Notes: a model not told the origin generated them from the letters alone. A stretch of DNA of 64,000 bases from Oscillospiraceae bacterium (GCA_017406005.1 JAFQZI010000026.1:1-64000); one strand, 5' to 3'. Counted from the first letter of the stretch, positions 1 through 9,571 are shown. Translations and numbers: made by a program.

Positions 1-1191
1 GAAGCGGACCGTTACCAGATTCAGGCCCAGATTGACCAGGGCAGCCGTCAGAGGTCTCCAGCGATCAACCCGCCAGATACCTGCTGCGTCCTTGAACATA
101 TTGATCAGTTTATTGGCGCCCATGGAATAGTAATAGACGACAAAGCAAAACACCAACCCCGCACCAAACATATTGTCTTCGCCCATCCAGATGTGCATAA
201 ACGGCTGATACATGCACAGTAGCATGGAACTGCTCACTCCCAGCAGCCAGCTGAACAGGAGGCTGATTTTTTCCAGATCCCGGTAATTCGCTTCTTTGCT
301 CTCCATGACCAGCTTGTTGCCTACTCCGGCCATACAGGCGTTAAGAATTACAACCAGCATCATGCGCAGCGCCGTGATGATAAAATAATAATTCTGATAA
401 ACCGCCAGAATGGTCAACCCCATGAAGGCGGAAATGACCAATGTATCCGCGGCATCGAAAACCGTAGCGGAAAGCTTGGAGGTGAACAGATCCCGCACTC
501 TGCGGAAGATATCCAGCGTTTTTTCTTTCGGCAGCTTTCCTTCAGGCACATATCGGGGATATATTTTCGTTGCACACACTGCCGTCAGCAGGTTTACGGC
601 AAGCTGGCACAGCAACTGGATGGACAGATAGAGATAATAATTTCTTGTGTAAACAAGAATCAGGATTTTCAGGATATATTCTGTCAGCCGTACGGCCAGG
701 CTGACCTTGCTGATTACATCCCGGCGCTGGTGTGCCTGCAGCAGGCTGCTCTTATAGGCAAACAGCCAGTACGTCACCACTGTATTTCCCAGGTTCATCA
801 GGTAAAGGATGTACAGGTTCATGTCGGATGGAAGATCGCCTTTGATAAGGTTCTGTAGAACAGGCATCAGAAGCAGTCCCACCACAGCGATCGTCAGGCC
901 GATAATTCTGTAAAGGGTACGATACAAACGCAGCAAAGCACAAATAGTAAGGGTATCGTCCTCGGCAATCGGCTTATACATGCTGAAAACCATAGCGCTG
1001 CCCACGCCAAGCTCTGCCAGATTCAAAAATGTCAGGAGCGATTTGAACAGACCGTTCAGCCCCAGATACTCAGTCCCCAGACAGTGCAGCATGACGGAGC
1101 GTATGACGAAAGGAAAAAGCATGTTGACCATTTCCAGTGTCCCGTCAAACACAATGTTCCTTGCCGCGTTTTTGGTGCGCTCAAGCTTCAT
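1..1191 (-). CDS. Polysaccharide flippase (Wzx/MATE-like), partial at window edge
   Basis: The reading frame starts at ATG 1191 and is open through position 1, so 397 codons are visible and the C-terminus lies outside. The translation begins MKLERTKNAARNIVFDGTLE and is strongly hydrophobic with many predicted membrane helices. It includes an early conserved-looking segment around RSVMLHCLGTEYLGLNGLF, as seen in Wzx-type O-unit and teichuronic flippases of Firmicutes. The expected role is moving undecaprenyl-linked repeat units across the membrane. An AAGGA ribosome-binding site lies about 9 nt upstream. It is the most distal visible gene of the polysaccharide operon, 75 nt after the GT4 gene. 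The family call is firm; the substrate is unknown. Confidence 0.85.
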   Translation of the reverse strand, partial: MKLERTKNAARNIVFDGTLEMVNMLFPFVIRSVMLHCLGTEYLGLNGLFKSLLTFLNLAELGVGSAMVFSMYKPIAEDDTLTICALLRLYRTLYRIIGLTIAVVGLLLMPVLQNLIKGDLPSDMNLYILYLMNLGNTVVTYWLFAYKSSLLQAHQRRDVISKVSLAVRLTEYILKILILVYTRNYYLYLSIQLLCQLAVNLLTAVCATKIYPRYVPEGKLPKEKTLDIFRRVRDLFTSKLSATVFDAADTLVISAFMGLTILAVYQNYYFIITALRMMLVVILNACMAGVGNKLVMESKEANYRDLEKISLLFSWLLGVSSSMLLCMYQPFMHIWMGEDNMFGAGLVFCFVVYYYSMGANKLINMFKDAAGIWRVDRWRPLTAALVNLGLNLVTVRF

Positions 1192-1266
1192 ACCATTTGC
1201 TGTAATCCTTTCTTGGTCGAATTTCAGGGAATTCCCGGCAAAAAGCCCTTTACCAAATAGTCAGGC

Positions 1267-2418
1267 TCAACTGTCCAGCAGCTTGCTGTACAACTCATCG
1301 GTCTGCGCCGTAATATCCTGCCAGGTGTATTTGGATGAAACCACTTTTCGGGCTTCACTGCGATGAGCCTCTGCCTTTTCAGGATGATCGCACAGATCCT
1401 GCAGCGTTTCCCGCAGGATCTCCACGTCCCCACGGGGGAAAGTGAAGCCGCAGCCGTCCATTACATCCGCACATTCGCCGATATCGGAGGTCACGCAGCA
1501 GCATCCGTAATTCATAGCTTCCAGCAGAGTAAGGGGCATTCCCTCCAGATCGCTGGGCAGCACATACAGGTATGCGTTGCTGTATAATTCCTCCGCGACA
1601 AGTCCCTCCTGAAAACCGGTAAAAATGATAGAGGAGGAGTTCCCAGCCATAGCGTACAGCTGCCGCACATAATCATCCGTATCCGATGTGGCACCGACTA
1701 TCACCAGTTTTTTGTCCGTCCGGAGCATCTGATAAGCTTTGATAAGGTAATGAATTCCCTTCTCCGGTACCAGGCGGCCCAGAAACAGAATATATTCCCG
1801 GGAGACGAGACCAAACTGCTTAGTAATCTCACAGGCAGGCTTAATTTCAGCGGGGTCGATGCCATTGGGAATCAGCACTGTTTCCCGTCCATATTTCTCG
1901 CGAAAATAAGTACGGACGCCTTTACTCAGCACAATGATGCTGCTGGCATGACGGACAGCCGCTTTCTCGCCCTGCATGATGTACCAGGAAGCGAACTTTC
2001 CCCATTTTTGACGCATATGATCGAGCCCGTGAACTGTAACCACGACCTTTTTACCGAACAGCTTCGGCAGCCAGCAAAGGATGCATGGCCCTTCCGTATG
2101 GAAGTGTACCAGGTCAAAGCGGCTGAAAGAAGCCATCACTGTTGCAAAAACTGAAGAAGTCATAGCTGCCAGCCCACGGCGATCCACTGTCGGCGTCCAG
2201 ACTAAATGAACGCCCCGGTATTCCCGCATCAGCGACCCGTTTTTCCGGAGCTTTTTGAACTGCTTGTTCGTGCGGTTATAACAGGTCACATCATATCCGA
2301 TTCCGGCAAGATGCGGCGCAAGGTTGCTGACAACGACTTCCACCCCGCCATCTCTGGATGGGATAAATTTGTGCCCGATCATCGCAACCCGTTTTGATGC
2401 ATTCTGCACGTTTTTCAT
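1267..2418 (-). CDS. GT4 family glycosyltransferase
   Basis: This 383-aa protein has the GT-B double Rossmann layout. The N-terminal half contains a glycine-rich loop (SRDGGVEVVVSNLA) and a VHFHTEGP segment. The C-terminal half holds FLGRLVPEKG and the E-x7-E nucleotide-sugar motif in DLEGMPLTLLEAM. Such enzymes are retaining transferases acting on the lipid-linked repeat unit at the cytoplasmic membrane. No signal peptide or membrane segment is evident. The start ATG at 2418 follows AAAGGACGGA closely. It lies between a second GT4 gene and the flippase, so it probably adds one sugar to the exopolysaccharide unit. Donor and acceptor cannot be told from sequence. Confidence 0.9.
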   Translation of the reverse strand: MKNVQNASKRVAMIGHKFIPSRDGGVEVVVSNLAPHLAGIGYDVTCYNRTNKQFKKLRKNGSLMREYRGVHLVWTPTVDRRGLAAMTSSVFATVMASFSRFDLVHFHTEGPCILCWLPKLFGKKVVVTVHGLDHMRQKWGKFASWYIMQGEKAAVRHASSIIVLSKGVRTYFREKYGRETVLIPNGIDPAEIKPACEITKQFGLVSREYILFLGRLVPEKGIHYLIKAYQMLRTDKKLVIVGATSDTDDYVRQLYAMAGNSSSIIFTGFQEGLVAEELYSNAYLYVLPSDLEGMPLTLLEAMNYGCCCVTSDIGECADVMDGCGFTFPRGDVEILRETLQDLCDHPEKAEAHRSEARKVVSSKYTWQDITAQTDELYSKLLDS

Positions 2419-2491
2419 TCCGTCCTTTCACAATAGACAAACGAACGGTTCGGCCGGCGTTCGTCCGTCAGGCCTGCAGCTGTGTTCCGGA

Positions 2492-3604
2492 TTATGCGCG
2501 AGTTGCCATCTCCAGATAGATTTCCTGCAGCTTTCGCGCTTCCGCGTGAATGTCATATCCCGCCCGACGGACAATATCTATCCCATGATTCCGATCGGTT
2601 TCCGACTGCCATGCTGCCATAATCTCTCTTGCCCATTCCGCATCGTCTGCGCTGAGGGAAATCCTGCACGCTCCAGGAGAAAGCACGACCTCATCTGTTA
2701 CCCGGTCGGAAAAGAAGCATGGCAATCCGGCCGCCTGGGCCTCGATGCCAACAACGGGAAGCCCCTCAAACAGTGAAGGGAGCACAAAGCAGTCCATCGC
2801 CTGATACCATTCACTGACATCGGCCATCTGCCCCAGAAAGAGAACCTTATCCTGAATCCCCAAGGTACGGGCATTTTCTTTCACTGACTGTTCCAGCTCG
2901 CCTGTGCCGATCAGAGCGAGGCGAGCATCGGGAAGAACTTTTAGGATTTCCGTAAAAATATGCAGCAGGCGGCTGTGATTTTTTTGCACATTGAACCTGC
3001 CTACATGTCCGACCACAAAGCATTTTTCCAAACCATGGAGCTGTCTCAGGCGCTCACGGACTTCCTGCCGGAACGTAAATCTCGATATATCTATCGCATT
3101 GCGCAGGATGAAGCCGGATCCGTTCCACCGCTTTTTTCCGAAATAATAAATACCCGCGTCCCTGCCGCAGCTCCAGTAATCCGTTGCCGCACCGGGAAGA
3201 AGCTGCTTGCAGATCAACTTCAGCGGATACTTGTAGTCCCGGATAATCTGTGTGTTATGCGCATGTGCGATCCGAACCCGGAGCCCTGCATCTTTTGCAC
3301 TTTGAAGGGCATAATATCCCATGGCTTCGTTATGCGCATGAATGATCCCGATGTCGGGATTCCGGTGCAGCAGATCCGCCACATATCGCTTGTATCGGGG
3401 AAAATCCAACGGGTTAAGGCCTGGGCTGACGAAAACCCGTCCTCCCATGCTGCGAATCTCCTCGTCATATTCCCCCGGCATCGCTTTGTTGGCAAGGAAG
3501 TCAAATTGAATCTGACTCCGGTCAATCTCCCGGTAATAGTTCATCAGCATGGTTTCGATTCCCGCACGCGCCATATTGCTGACGGAATGCAGCACACGAA
3601 GCAT
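2492..3604 (-). CDS. GT4 glycosyltransferase, EpsF-like
   Basis: This 370-aa GT-B enzyme begins MLRVLHSVSNMARAGIETML, the start typical of the EpsF/YveN branch of exopolysaccharide glycosyltransferases. It carries IIHAHNEAMGYYAL and RVRIAHAHNTQ in the acceptor half, then VGRFNVQKNH and the E-x7-E motif in SLFEGLPVVGIEAQ in the donor half. It is cytoplasmic and probably works next to the membrane on an undecaprenyl-linked substrate. It is the sixth gene of the operon read from the metallophosphoesterase end. Assignment to EpsF rather than another GT4 subgroup rests on the N-terminus and remains tentative. Confidence 0.88.
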   Translation of the reverse strand: MLRVLHSVSNMARAGIETMLMNYYREIDRSQIQFDFLANKAMPGEYDEEIRSMGGRVFVSPGLNPLDFPRYKRYVADLLHRNPDIGIIHAHNEAMGYYALQSAKDAGLRVRIAHAHNTQIIRDYKYPLKLICKQLLPGAATDYWSCGRDAGIYYFGKKRWNGSGFILRNAIDISRFTFRQEVRERLRQLHGLEKCFVVGHVGRFNVQKNHSRLLHIFTEILKVLPDARLALIGTGELEQSVKENARTLGIQDKVLFLGQMADVSEWYQAMDCFVLPSLFEGLPVVGIEAQAAGLPCFFSDRVTDEVVLSPGACRISLSADDAEWAREIMAAWQSETDRNHGIDIVRRAGYDIHAEARKLQEIYLEMATRA

Positions 3605-3685
3605 CTTTCCCCATTCCTCCTGTTGCTAATATAATCGCAGCGCCGTATCAGGGACATGTAGGCGGGCGTCTGGATTCAGCTTCGC

Positions 3686-4870
3686 TTACTTTCCGGAGTC
3701 CATTCGGCAAAGGATCTGATAAGTCCGCTCGCAATTCAGCTCATCCCGAACCGAGTAAAAATCATCAAGACGGTCTCGGTATTCCTTTTGAATCCGGAAA
3801 TCATTCCCAACGCATTCATAAACGGCGTTCATCAGTTCCTCCTCCGTTTTAACGACGGGGCCGAAGCCGTGCTTCTCGTAGGAGAAGTAACCTTCCTGAT
3901 AATGGTATTTCCGGAACTCCTCCATATCGAACTGGTAATAGATCACCGGCTTTTCCAAATAACCGATATCGAAAAACACACTGGAATAATCCGTGATCAG
4001 CAGGTTGCAGCGCATCAGCAGCGTCTGAACGTCGTACTCCTTCCAGCTCGCCAAAACGACCCTCTCTGAAGGAGACTTGAATTTGTCCAGTTCCTTCTGG
4101 AGCTCGATATGGGGATAGAAAAACAGCCTGAGATCATGTTCCTCGAGGAGCTTCAGCAGGCGGGGATTCTCCAGCATGGACTGAAACTGCCGGTAAAAAG
4201 CCGTTTCATAGAACCGTTCTCCCTGCGGATATTTCCAACCGCGCCAGGTCGGCATTACAAGGATTTCATTGGAAGGGTTATTTTCCCGGATGAGATTGTC
4301 AAAGCGGCACAGCCCCGTATACTGAATAATCCCTTCCGGAAAACCGAATTCCGAGACAAGGTAATCATATTCCAACTTCCCGCCGCTGGCAAAGAAATCA
4401 ACCTTCATGCTGGGATAGCTCATCCATTTCATGTCGTTCAGGATGATCCCATGCTGCAGAAAAATCTGCTTTCCTTGCGGATGAATCCCGATCTGACGAA
4501 GATGATAATAGGCCATCAGATCGGGGGCGGCAGGCTGCACATGGGTGCCGATCAGCAGGTCGGCAGCCATGTACATCAGATAATGCCGAAGCGATCTCCA
4601 CGCAACGGTCTCACCAAGCTGCGTGACCTTGCAATAGTCCGGACTGGCCTTGTCAATTACATAGCATGCGTTGATCTGCGGCTGTCGTTCCCGTAAGTAA
4701 CGGAAAAACCAGTAGGCGTTATCCCTCGCATCGAACCCGCGCTCCATCACCAGCCATAGGTGACGGTAGGCCTTGTTCGTTTTTCTCAGCACCGCGGCAA
4801 CGGGCCACAGCATAATAAGAAGAAACACATTTTTGAGATAAACCGGCAATCGCTTCAGTTTATTCCGCAT
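3686..4870 (-). CDS. CDP-glycerol glycerophosphotransferase family protein
   Basis: A 394-aa protein of the TagB/TagF-type family. Supporting motifs are FLQHGIILNDMKW, a central VMPTWRGWK segment, FYPHIELQKEL and LLITDYSSVFFDIGYLEKP, which match the GT-B core of glycerophosphotransferases. The family transfers glycerol phosphate (or a related polyol phosphate) from CDP-alcohols to a growing polymer at the inner membrane face. A near-N-terminal hydrophobic stretch (residues about 12-28) may anchor it. The chosen ATG at 4870 has GGAGG about 10 nt upstream, inside the end of the polymerase gene; a TTG at 4894 is less likely. It overlaps the upstream gene by 11 nt, implying coupled translation. 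The polysaccharide may therefore be phosphoglycerol-decorated. Confidence 0.85.
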   Translation of the reverse strand: MRNKLKRLPVYLKNVFLLIMLWPVAAVLRKTNKAYRHLWLVMERGFDARDNAYWFFRYLRERQPQINACYVIDKASPDYCKVTQLGETVAWRSLRHYLMYMAADLLIGTHVQPAAPDLMAYYHLRQIGIHPQGKQIFLQHGIILNDMKWMSYPSMKVDFFASGGKLEYDYLVSEFGFPEGIIQYTGLCRFDNLIRENNPSNEILVMPTWRGWKYPQGERFYETAFYRQFQSMLENPRLLKLLEEHDLRLFFYPHIELQKELDKFKSPSERVVLASWKEYDVQTLLMRCNLLITDYSSVFFDIGYLEKPVIYYQFDMEEFRKYHYQEGYFSYEKHGFGPVVKTEEELMNAVYECVGNDFRIQKEYRDRLDDFYSVRDELNCERTYQILCRMDSGK

Positions 4871-6239
4871 TTCCGACTTTTCCTCCCATTTCAATAAGCC
4901 AGATCTCGTCGGCTGATTCTTTCGGGGTCGGCGCTTTCCACTGCTTTGGATTCCCGGTTTTACTGATCCGGTAACTGTAGCTCATCGGAATCAGTCTCAG
5001 ACCGATGCAGCTCCAGAAATAGAACGCAGTGTTGTCGGTCAGATATGTCACTGTCATGTAGGCCAGAATAGCCATATACAACATGCCTGTTTCCGTGTCA
5101 TACCGCATCATCCAGTAAGCAGGATAGAGGATATAATTGATGCCTGCCCACAGGGTGAATCCCACTGCACCCAGTTCAATGAAGATCTTTAAAAAATCAT
5201 TGTGCAGCGGGTATGCGCGGTTGATGAGGCCTTCCTTATACCATGTGTTCACCAAGTCGGTGACACCTTCAAAGCCCAGCCCTTTCCAGAAAGGGGAAAG
5301 CGTATAGTATTTATTAGGCAGACTCCACAGCACGTCGCGGCCCATCATGTCGATCCCGAGTGACTCCAGAAATGCGACCAGAATGCCGGATCGTGTCAGA
5401 TAAAGATATAGATAGGAAAACAGGAACAAACCGATTCCTGTCGCCAGAATAAGCTTTCCCGGTTTTCTGGTCATACGGAGCAATTTTATATATACACACA
5501 CGAGAAGAACTGCCGGCAGAGTGCTGCGCTTCAGCCCCACCAGCATGAAAAAGAGGGAGAGGATCACGCCCCAGCGGCGCAGTCTCTTTTCCGATGTCGT
5601 GGTTTTCGGCGCGAACATCAAATAGTAGATACAGAATTGCCCGAACAGAAAGGTAATGTCGTGGATTTCCAATGCGCGCACAAACCCTTCTGCCTCTCCG
5701 AAGGTGACGATGCAGGTCACGACGGAGGAAACGCTCGCGGCGAACCCGTACTTCGGCATTTCCAGCAGCATAATGGCAGTGTTTGTGGCACACATGCTGA
5801 AAAATAGATAATTGATCGCTCTGTCTTCAAGCAGATAGCACATGAAGACGGCATAAATGATGGTGATTGTTTGAAAAAGTATCTTCTGCCCTGCTCTGCC
5901 GATGGATGCCGCTTTAGAGAAATCCGTGATCCATATGTACATGCTGACCAGAGAATAGACGGCTATCAGAACCAATAAAATTGGGAAATATCCCATCGCC
6001 TTTTTCAGGTTTACGAAATCAGCGGCTACAAGAAAATTCAGAAAAGCACAGACAATTGTGCCGAGCGCGATTGCCTTAGGCAGCGCCCCGAACGCATCAT
6101 TAAGAACCTTCCAATCTCCAAGCCCGGCGAGAACTGTGCATGTTACAGCAAGAAATACAATAAATACCGGACATTCTTTCCTCGATCTTTGCAGCCTTTC
6201 GCCGTTTGTACCGTTCTGCAGAAGTTTATTATTTGTCAC
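4860..6239 (-). CDS. O-antigen ligase/Wzy-type polysaccharide polymerase
   Basis: A 459-aa polytopic membrane protein with roughly 10-12 hydrophobic segments. A long loop around residues 290-350 contains GRDVLWSLPNKYY, GLGFEGVTDL and PLHNDFLKIFIELGAVGF; the H-N-D-F-L-K pattern is typical of the Wzy_C/O-antigen ligase family. Expected role is outer-face polymerisation of lipid-linked repeat units. I chose the GTG at 6239 because GGAG stands 8 nt upstream and it overlaps the stop of the Wzz-GGDEF gene by 11 nt. The open frame extends upstream to 6413, but that part lies inside the previous gene and has no sensible start. It also overlaps the next gene. Confidence 0.85.
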   Translation of the reverse strand: MTNNKLLQNGTNGERLQRSRKECPVFIVFLAVTCTVLAGLGDWKVLNDAFGALPKAIALGTIVCAFLNFLVAADFVNLKKAMGYFPILLVLIAVYSLVSMYIWITDFSKAASIGRAGQKILFQTITIIYAVFMCYLLEDRAINYLFFSMCATNTAIMLLEMPKYGFAASVSSVVTCIVTFGEAEGFVRALEIHDITFLFGQFCIYYLMFAPKTTTSEKRLRRWGVILSLFFMLVGLKRSTLPAVLLVCVYIKLLRMTRKPGKLILATGIGLFLFSYLYLYLTRSGILVAFLESLGIDMMGRDVLWSLPNKYYTLSPFWKGLGFEGVTDLVNTWYKEGLINRAYPLHNDFLKIFIELGAVGFTLWAGINYILYPAYWMMRYDTETGMLYMAILAYMTVTYLTDNTAFYFWSCIGLRLIPMSYSYRISKTGNPKQWKAPTPKESADEIWLIEMGGKVGNAE

Positions 6240-8127
6240 TATCTTTCTCCGTGATCTTTGCCTCTGCACAATCCTGACCATCCTCCGTTCCATTCTCCCC
6301 GGAGATGTACCCTGATACAGAGGATGTCTGCCCTGAATGCAATCTTTGCATGGCAAGCCGAAGCAGATCTCTGATCTCAAAGACATTGTCTGAACTTGAA
6401 ACAGCTTTGCCACAGGTATAGAGAATCTTGTGTTCCGGATTCAACTTGTTGTATTTATCAACCTGACGTCCGATTGCTTCCAGAATCACATCCAGTTTTT
6501 CGGACGAGCAATCCGCGAAGAAGGCGAAGAAAACGCCACTGCCGTTATATCCCACAAATCCGTACAAGTCGCCGAAGCTCTTCAGTATCATGGCAAAATC
6601 CTTCAGTACTTCATCGCCGACTGTGCGCCCATATTCACTTGACAGGCTGGTCAGAGAATCCATCTTTATTGCCATACAGGAGAAATCCTCGTCAAGAAGC
6701 CTGCTCGACCATTCGCCGATATACGCATCGCATCTGGCTCGGTTCGGGAGCTGAACCGTTTTATCCACATATCTGAAATAGTCAACAAAGTCGAGCGCTC
6801 TCCCCAGCAATACGGCACCGACACCTCCCACCAGCGCAAACAAAACAATTGCAATTGCAACGTACAACTTGATGTTCACAGCCGGCTGAACATTGATGCT
6901 GCTGATCATCGTCAGATAATTCGCGCTCAGATAACGATTCAGTTCATGCCCCGTGTTTTCCACATACTGATAGTATTCATTCACCAGACTTACACAGTGA
7001 TCCAGTTTTTCACGAATCTCTTCGGGGCTGAATGTTTCCTGCCCCTCTGCGCGTTGGGCAGTCTCAAATACGGAGAGCAGATATTCCTTGTGCTCTTTCT
7101 CGATTGTTTTTTGACGGATATCGATGTTCAGATTCACGCTTTCCTGAATAAGCTCGTCATACGTTGTTTCTTTATTGGTATGTTCGTGATCGTCCTCCAC
7201 ATTCTTCAGAATATATTCCGTACCGTTGTTCCAGTTGTAGGAGATGTGGTAATGGTAATCCATCATTTCCTTGTTGCGTTTAATAAAATTATCAATCAGC
7301 TTTTTCAGGGAATCAGCACGTTCCTGCCGGTTTTCGATATACAGCTGCATATCCTCGCAGTCTTTTGTCAACCGGCTCATCAGCAAATCTATATCGTTTG
7401 TTTCAGCATCGGTCAAAATCGCAGCGTACAGACTTGGAATCTCATACTCATATAAATGGTTGTAGATACGATACAAATCATCGTATGTATATCCTGTTTC
7501 CACCGATCGGAAATTTGGGTGGGAGGCCCTTTTGTCCAACAAATAATCCAGAATCTTCGAAACGGAATCATCCAGCACCTGTGCACTTTCTATATAGTCA
7601 TAATTCCCCTCAGCAAGCACGGAAGCGCCGTTATTCTGCAGCTGTTCCTCCACATATTTTTCAGCATAGAATTCGTAGTAGTTTTTGATGATTGCATCCA
7701 GCACGTTCCAGGCGTAATCCTCACCGGTATCGTTGTCACCGATGTAATATACCCGGTATGTATCCGTTACATAGGAGGGATCCTCGCCCATTTCCAGCAA
7801 CGCTTCATTCAGCTTCTGCTGTGCCTCCGGAATTACTTCTTCAACATAGCAATTTGAGCGGATCGAATCGATATTGGAATGATATCCCAGGTCCGTCAGG
7901 GCAGCGTCAATTACAGTCGAAGAATAAATTTCGTCAACGTTCAAAGGACTCCCGTCCGGTGTATAGCCCTCTTTGGCCCCATCGTTGGTATATTGAATGA
8001 CAGTTGAAGCAACGTAGTGCTGCTGAGATTTCCCGTAGAAATAAATCGTCAGAGAACCGATGACGGACAGAAGAAAGATCAGCAAACTAAATTGTTTCAG
8101 ATATCGCAGAATACTGAATTTTCTCAT
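6229..8127 (-). CDS. Wzz-like polysaccharide co-polymerase fused to a degenerate GGDEF domain
   Basis: This 632-aa protein has a membrane helix at about residues 13-33, a large extracytoplasmic region rich in acidic and coiled-coil-like sequence, a second helix at about 418-440, and a cytoplasmic tail. That is the two-helix Wzz/PCP plan. The tail (about 450-590) reads as a GGDEF fold: VDKTVQLPNRARCDAYI, then YGRTVGDEVLKDFA, then the signature position around residues 526-533, which is G-Y-N-G-S-G-V-F instead of R-Y-G-G-D-E-F. The upstream inhibitory RxxD site is also absent. The domain is therefore probably not a cyclase; it may bind a nucleotide or act structurally. Its ATG overlaps the previous gene by 4 nt. 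Confidence 0.8.
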   Translation of the reverse strand: MRKFSILRYLKQFSLLIFLLSVIGSLTIYFYGKSQQHYVASTVIQYTNDGAKEGYTPDGSPLNVDEIYSSTVIDAALTDLGYHSNIDSIRSNCYVEEVIPEAQQKLNEALLEMGEDPSYVTDTYRVYYIGDNDTGEDYAWNVLDAIIKNYYEFYAEKYVEEQLQNNGASVLAEGNYDYIESAQVLDDSVSKILDYLLDKRASHPNFRSVETGYTYDDLYRIYNHLYEYEIPSLYAAILTDAETNDIDLLMSRLTKDCEDMQLYIENRQERADSLKKLIDNFIKRNKEMMDYHYHISYNWNNGTEYILKNVEDDHEHTNKETTYDELIQESVNLNIDIRQKTIEKEHKEYLLSVFETAQRAEGQETFSPEEIREKLDHCVSLVNEYYQYVENTGHELNRYLSANYLTMISSINVQPAVNIKLYVAIAIVLFALVGGVGAVLLGRALDFVDYFRYVDKTVQLPNRARCDAYIGEWSSRLLDEDFSCMAIKMDSLTSLSSEYGRTVGDEVLKDFAMILKSFGDLYGFVGYNGSGVFFAFFADCSSEKLDVILEAIGRQVDKYNKLNPEHKILYTCGKAVSSSDNVFEIRDLLRLAMQRLHSGQTSSVSGYISGENGTEDGQDCAEAKITEKDSDK

Positions 8128-9470
8128 ACTTCTTTCTCCTTATCTGAACGAAACTTACGCAGGAAAACGTAGGTGAATACTGAGAAAAGAATCAGAGCGG
8201 CGCAAAGGAGCGAAGGAATAAGACCGATTTGATCCGCAAAATTCACATCGTCGTCGCTGAAACCGATATAGTTGCGGGCTTTCGTACTTGTATACGCGCT
8301 GTCCACCGCGTGGATATCCGAGGCGAGCTTTTCCAGCGACACCTCCGTTTCACGGATCATGAGATCAGCTTTTTCCGTGTTCATCTCATCGGACTCGTTT
8401 GACTCCAGCTTTTCCGCCAGATAGGTGTTATAGTTAATCTGCTCCATTCGCTCCACTGCCCCCAAAAGCTGTTCGTCAGCGTGAATGGCCATGTTGTCCA
8501 TCCCGGTTTTAGTTCTGGACATATAATAATTCATTGTCTGATCCTGCGTAGGAATCATGACGGCAGCGCTCATAGCTGCGTCGTACATCTGTATTCCCTT
8601 ATTGTCTTCGTCATATGCAGCCATCATTTTGTTATGCGCCAGGCTATCCATGCGTATTTTGTAATTCAGCATGCTGTCCAGGCCTGCCCTGTCGTTTGCA
8701 ATGCCGTTCTCAATTATATAGGAACGCAGTTTGGCAAGGTCATAGTCATAAATGTTTTTCGCCCGTTGTTCCAGAGCAGAGAAAGTGATCCCGGTATCCG
8801 GATCCTGATAGTTCTTACTTTCCCGCCTGCGAAGATGCACAAAATTATCCAGCTGGCTGCATTTCAGTTCCAGGAGGTCAACCGCCATCAGATACTCATC
8901 ATTGAATTTCAGATCATTGACATCAAAAGACAGGATGGAGTGGTTGAAGCCATAGTGTTCTACGAAGTACTCGCGATATGCCTTGCAGAGGAGTGAAAGC
9001 ATACCTTCTGCAGTCCTTCCGTCAATTACACCGTCGTTTGTAAATCTGACAATATATGAGGTGCTGATATAATTCACATTTCCGCTGATGTTTTTGTCAT
9101 GCGTTGGCTGTACGCTGATGCATTCGCTCAGTTCATCCGGGGTTATCTTTCCTTCCAGACCGGCGTAATCTATCAACCGCTCCATAACCTCCGCACTTTG
9201 GATCTCAAAAATATTGAACCGCGTCCGGTTGGGCGTTAAGCCTTTGGAAGCCTCCTCATAATCCAACGACAGAATTGTGCTGGCTGTGTGAAGGTTCCTG
9301 ATATAGTGAAAGCCGCATAAGACCAGGGAAATAATCAGGAAGGAAACGAGAACAAAGGATCTCCGCTTCCAAAACGCCTCAAAAGTATTTTGCAGGCTGC
9401 TCCACCCTTTGCCCGGAATACCGAATGATTCCATGTCCTTGGCTATTTTCAAGCTGTTTTTCTCTTTCAT
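8124..9470 (-). CDS. Wzz-like polysaccharide chain-length/co-polymerase protein
   Basis: A 448-aa protein with a cytoplasmic basic N-terminus, a membrane helix at about residues 39-58 (FVLVSFLIISLVLCGFHYI), a long extracytoplasmic region, and a second helix at about 417-438 followed by a short basic tail. This is the Wzz/PCP topology, and the post-helix segment TILSLDYEEASKGLTPNRTR parallels the equivalent stretch of its downstream partner. The start was set at ATG 9470, which follows a purine-rich GGAAGGAG region; the frame remains open to a TTG at 9575 that lacks a good site. It overlaps the Wzz-GGDEF gene by 4 nt, suggesting the two are made together and may form one assembly. Confidence 0.75.
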   Translation of the reverse strand: MKEKNSLKIAKDMESFGIPGKGWSSLQNTFEAFWKRRSFVLVSFLIISLVLCGFHYIRNLHTASTILSLDYEEASKGLTPNRTRFNIFEIQSAEVMERLIDYAGLEGKITPDELSECISVQPTHDKNISGNVNYISTSYIVRFTNDGVIDGRTAEGMLSLLCKAYREYFVEHYGFNHSILSFDVNDLKFNDEYLMAVDLLELKCSQLDNFVHLRRRESKNYQDPDTGITFSALEQRAKNIYDYDLAKLRSYIIENGIANDRAGLDSMLNYKIRMDSLAHNKMMAAYDEDNKGIQMYDAAMSAAVMIPTQDQTMNYYMSRTKTGMDNMAIHADEQLLGAVERMEQINYNTYLAEKLESNESDEMNTEKADLMIRETEVSLEKLASDIHAVDSAYTSTKARNYIGFSDDDVNFADQIGLIPSLLCAALILFSVFTYVFLRKFRSDKEKEV

Positions 9471-9571
9471 TGCCTTTCTTCTCCTTCCTGCCTCTAAGGC
9501 CGCCTCCTGGCTGGCAGCATATCTTCCATCCCCGACAATCTTTCCACGTAGCGGTCGTGCCCTGGAACCGC

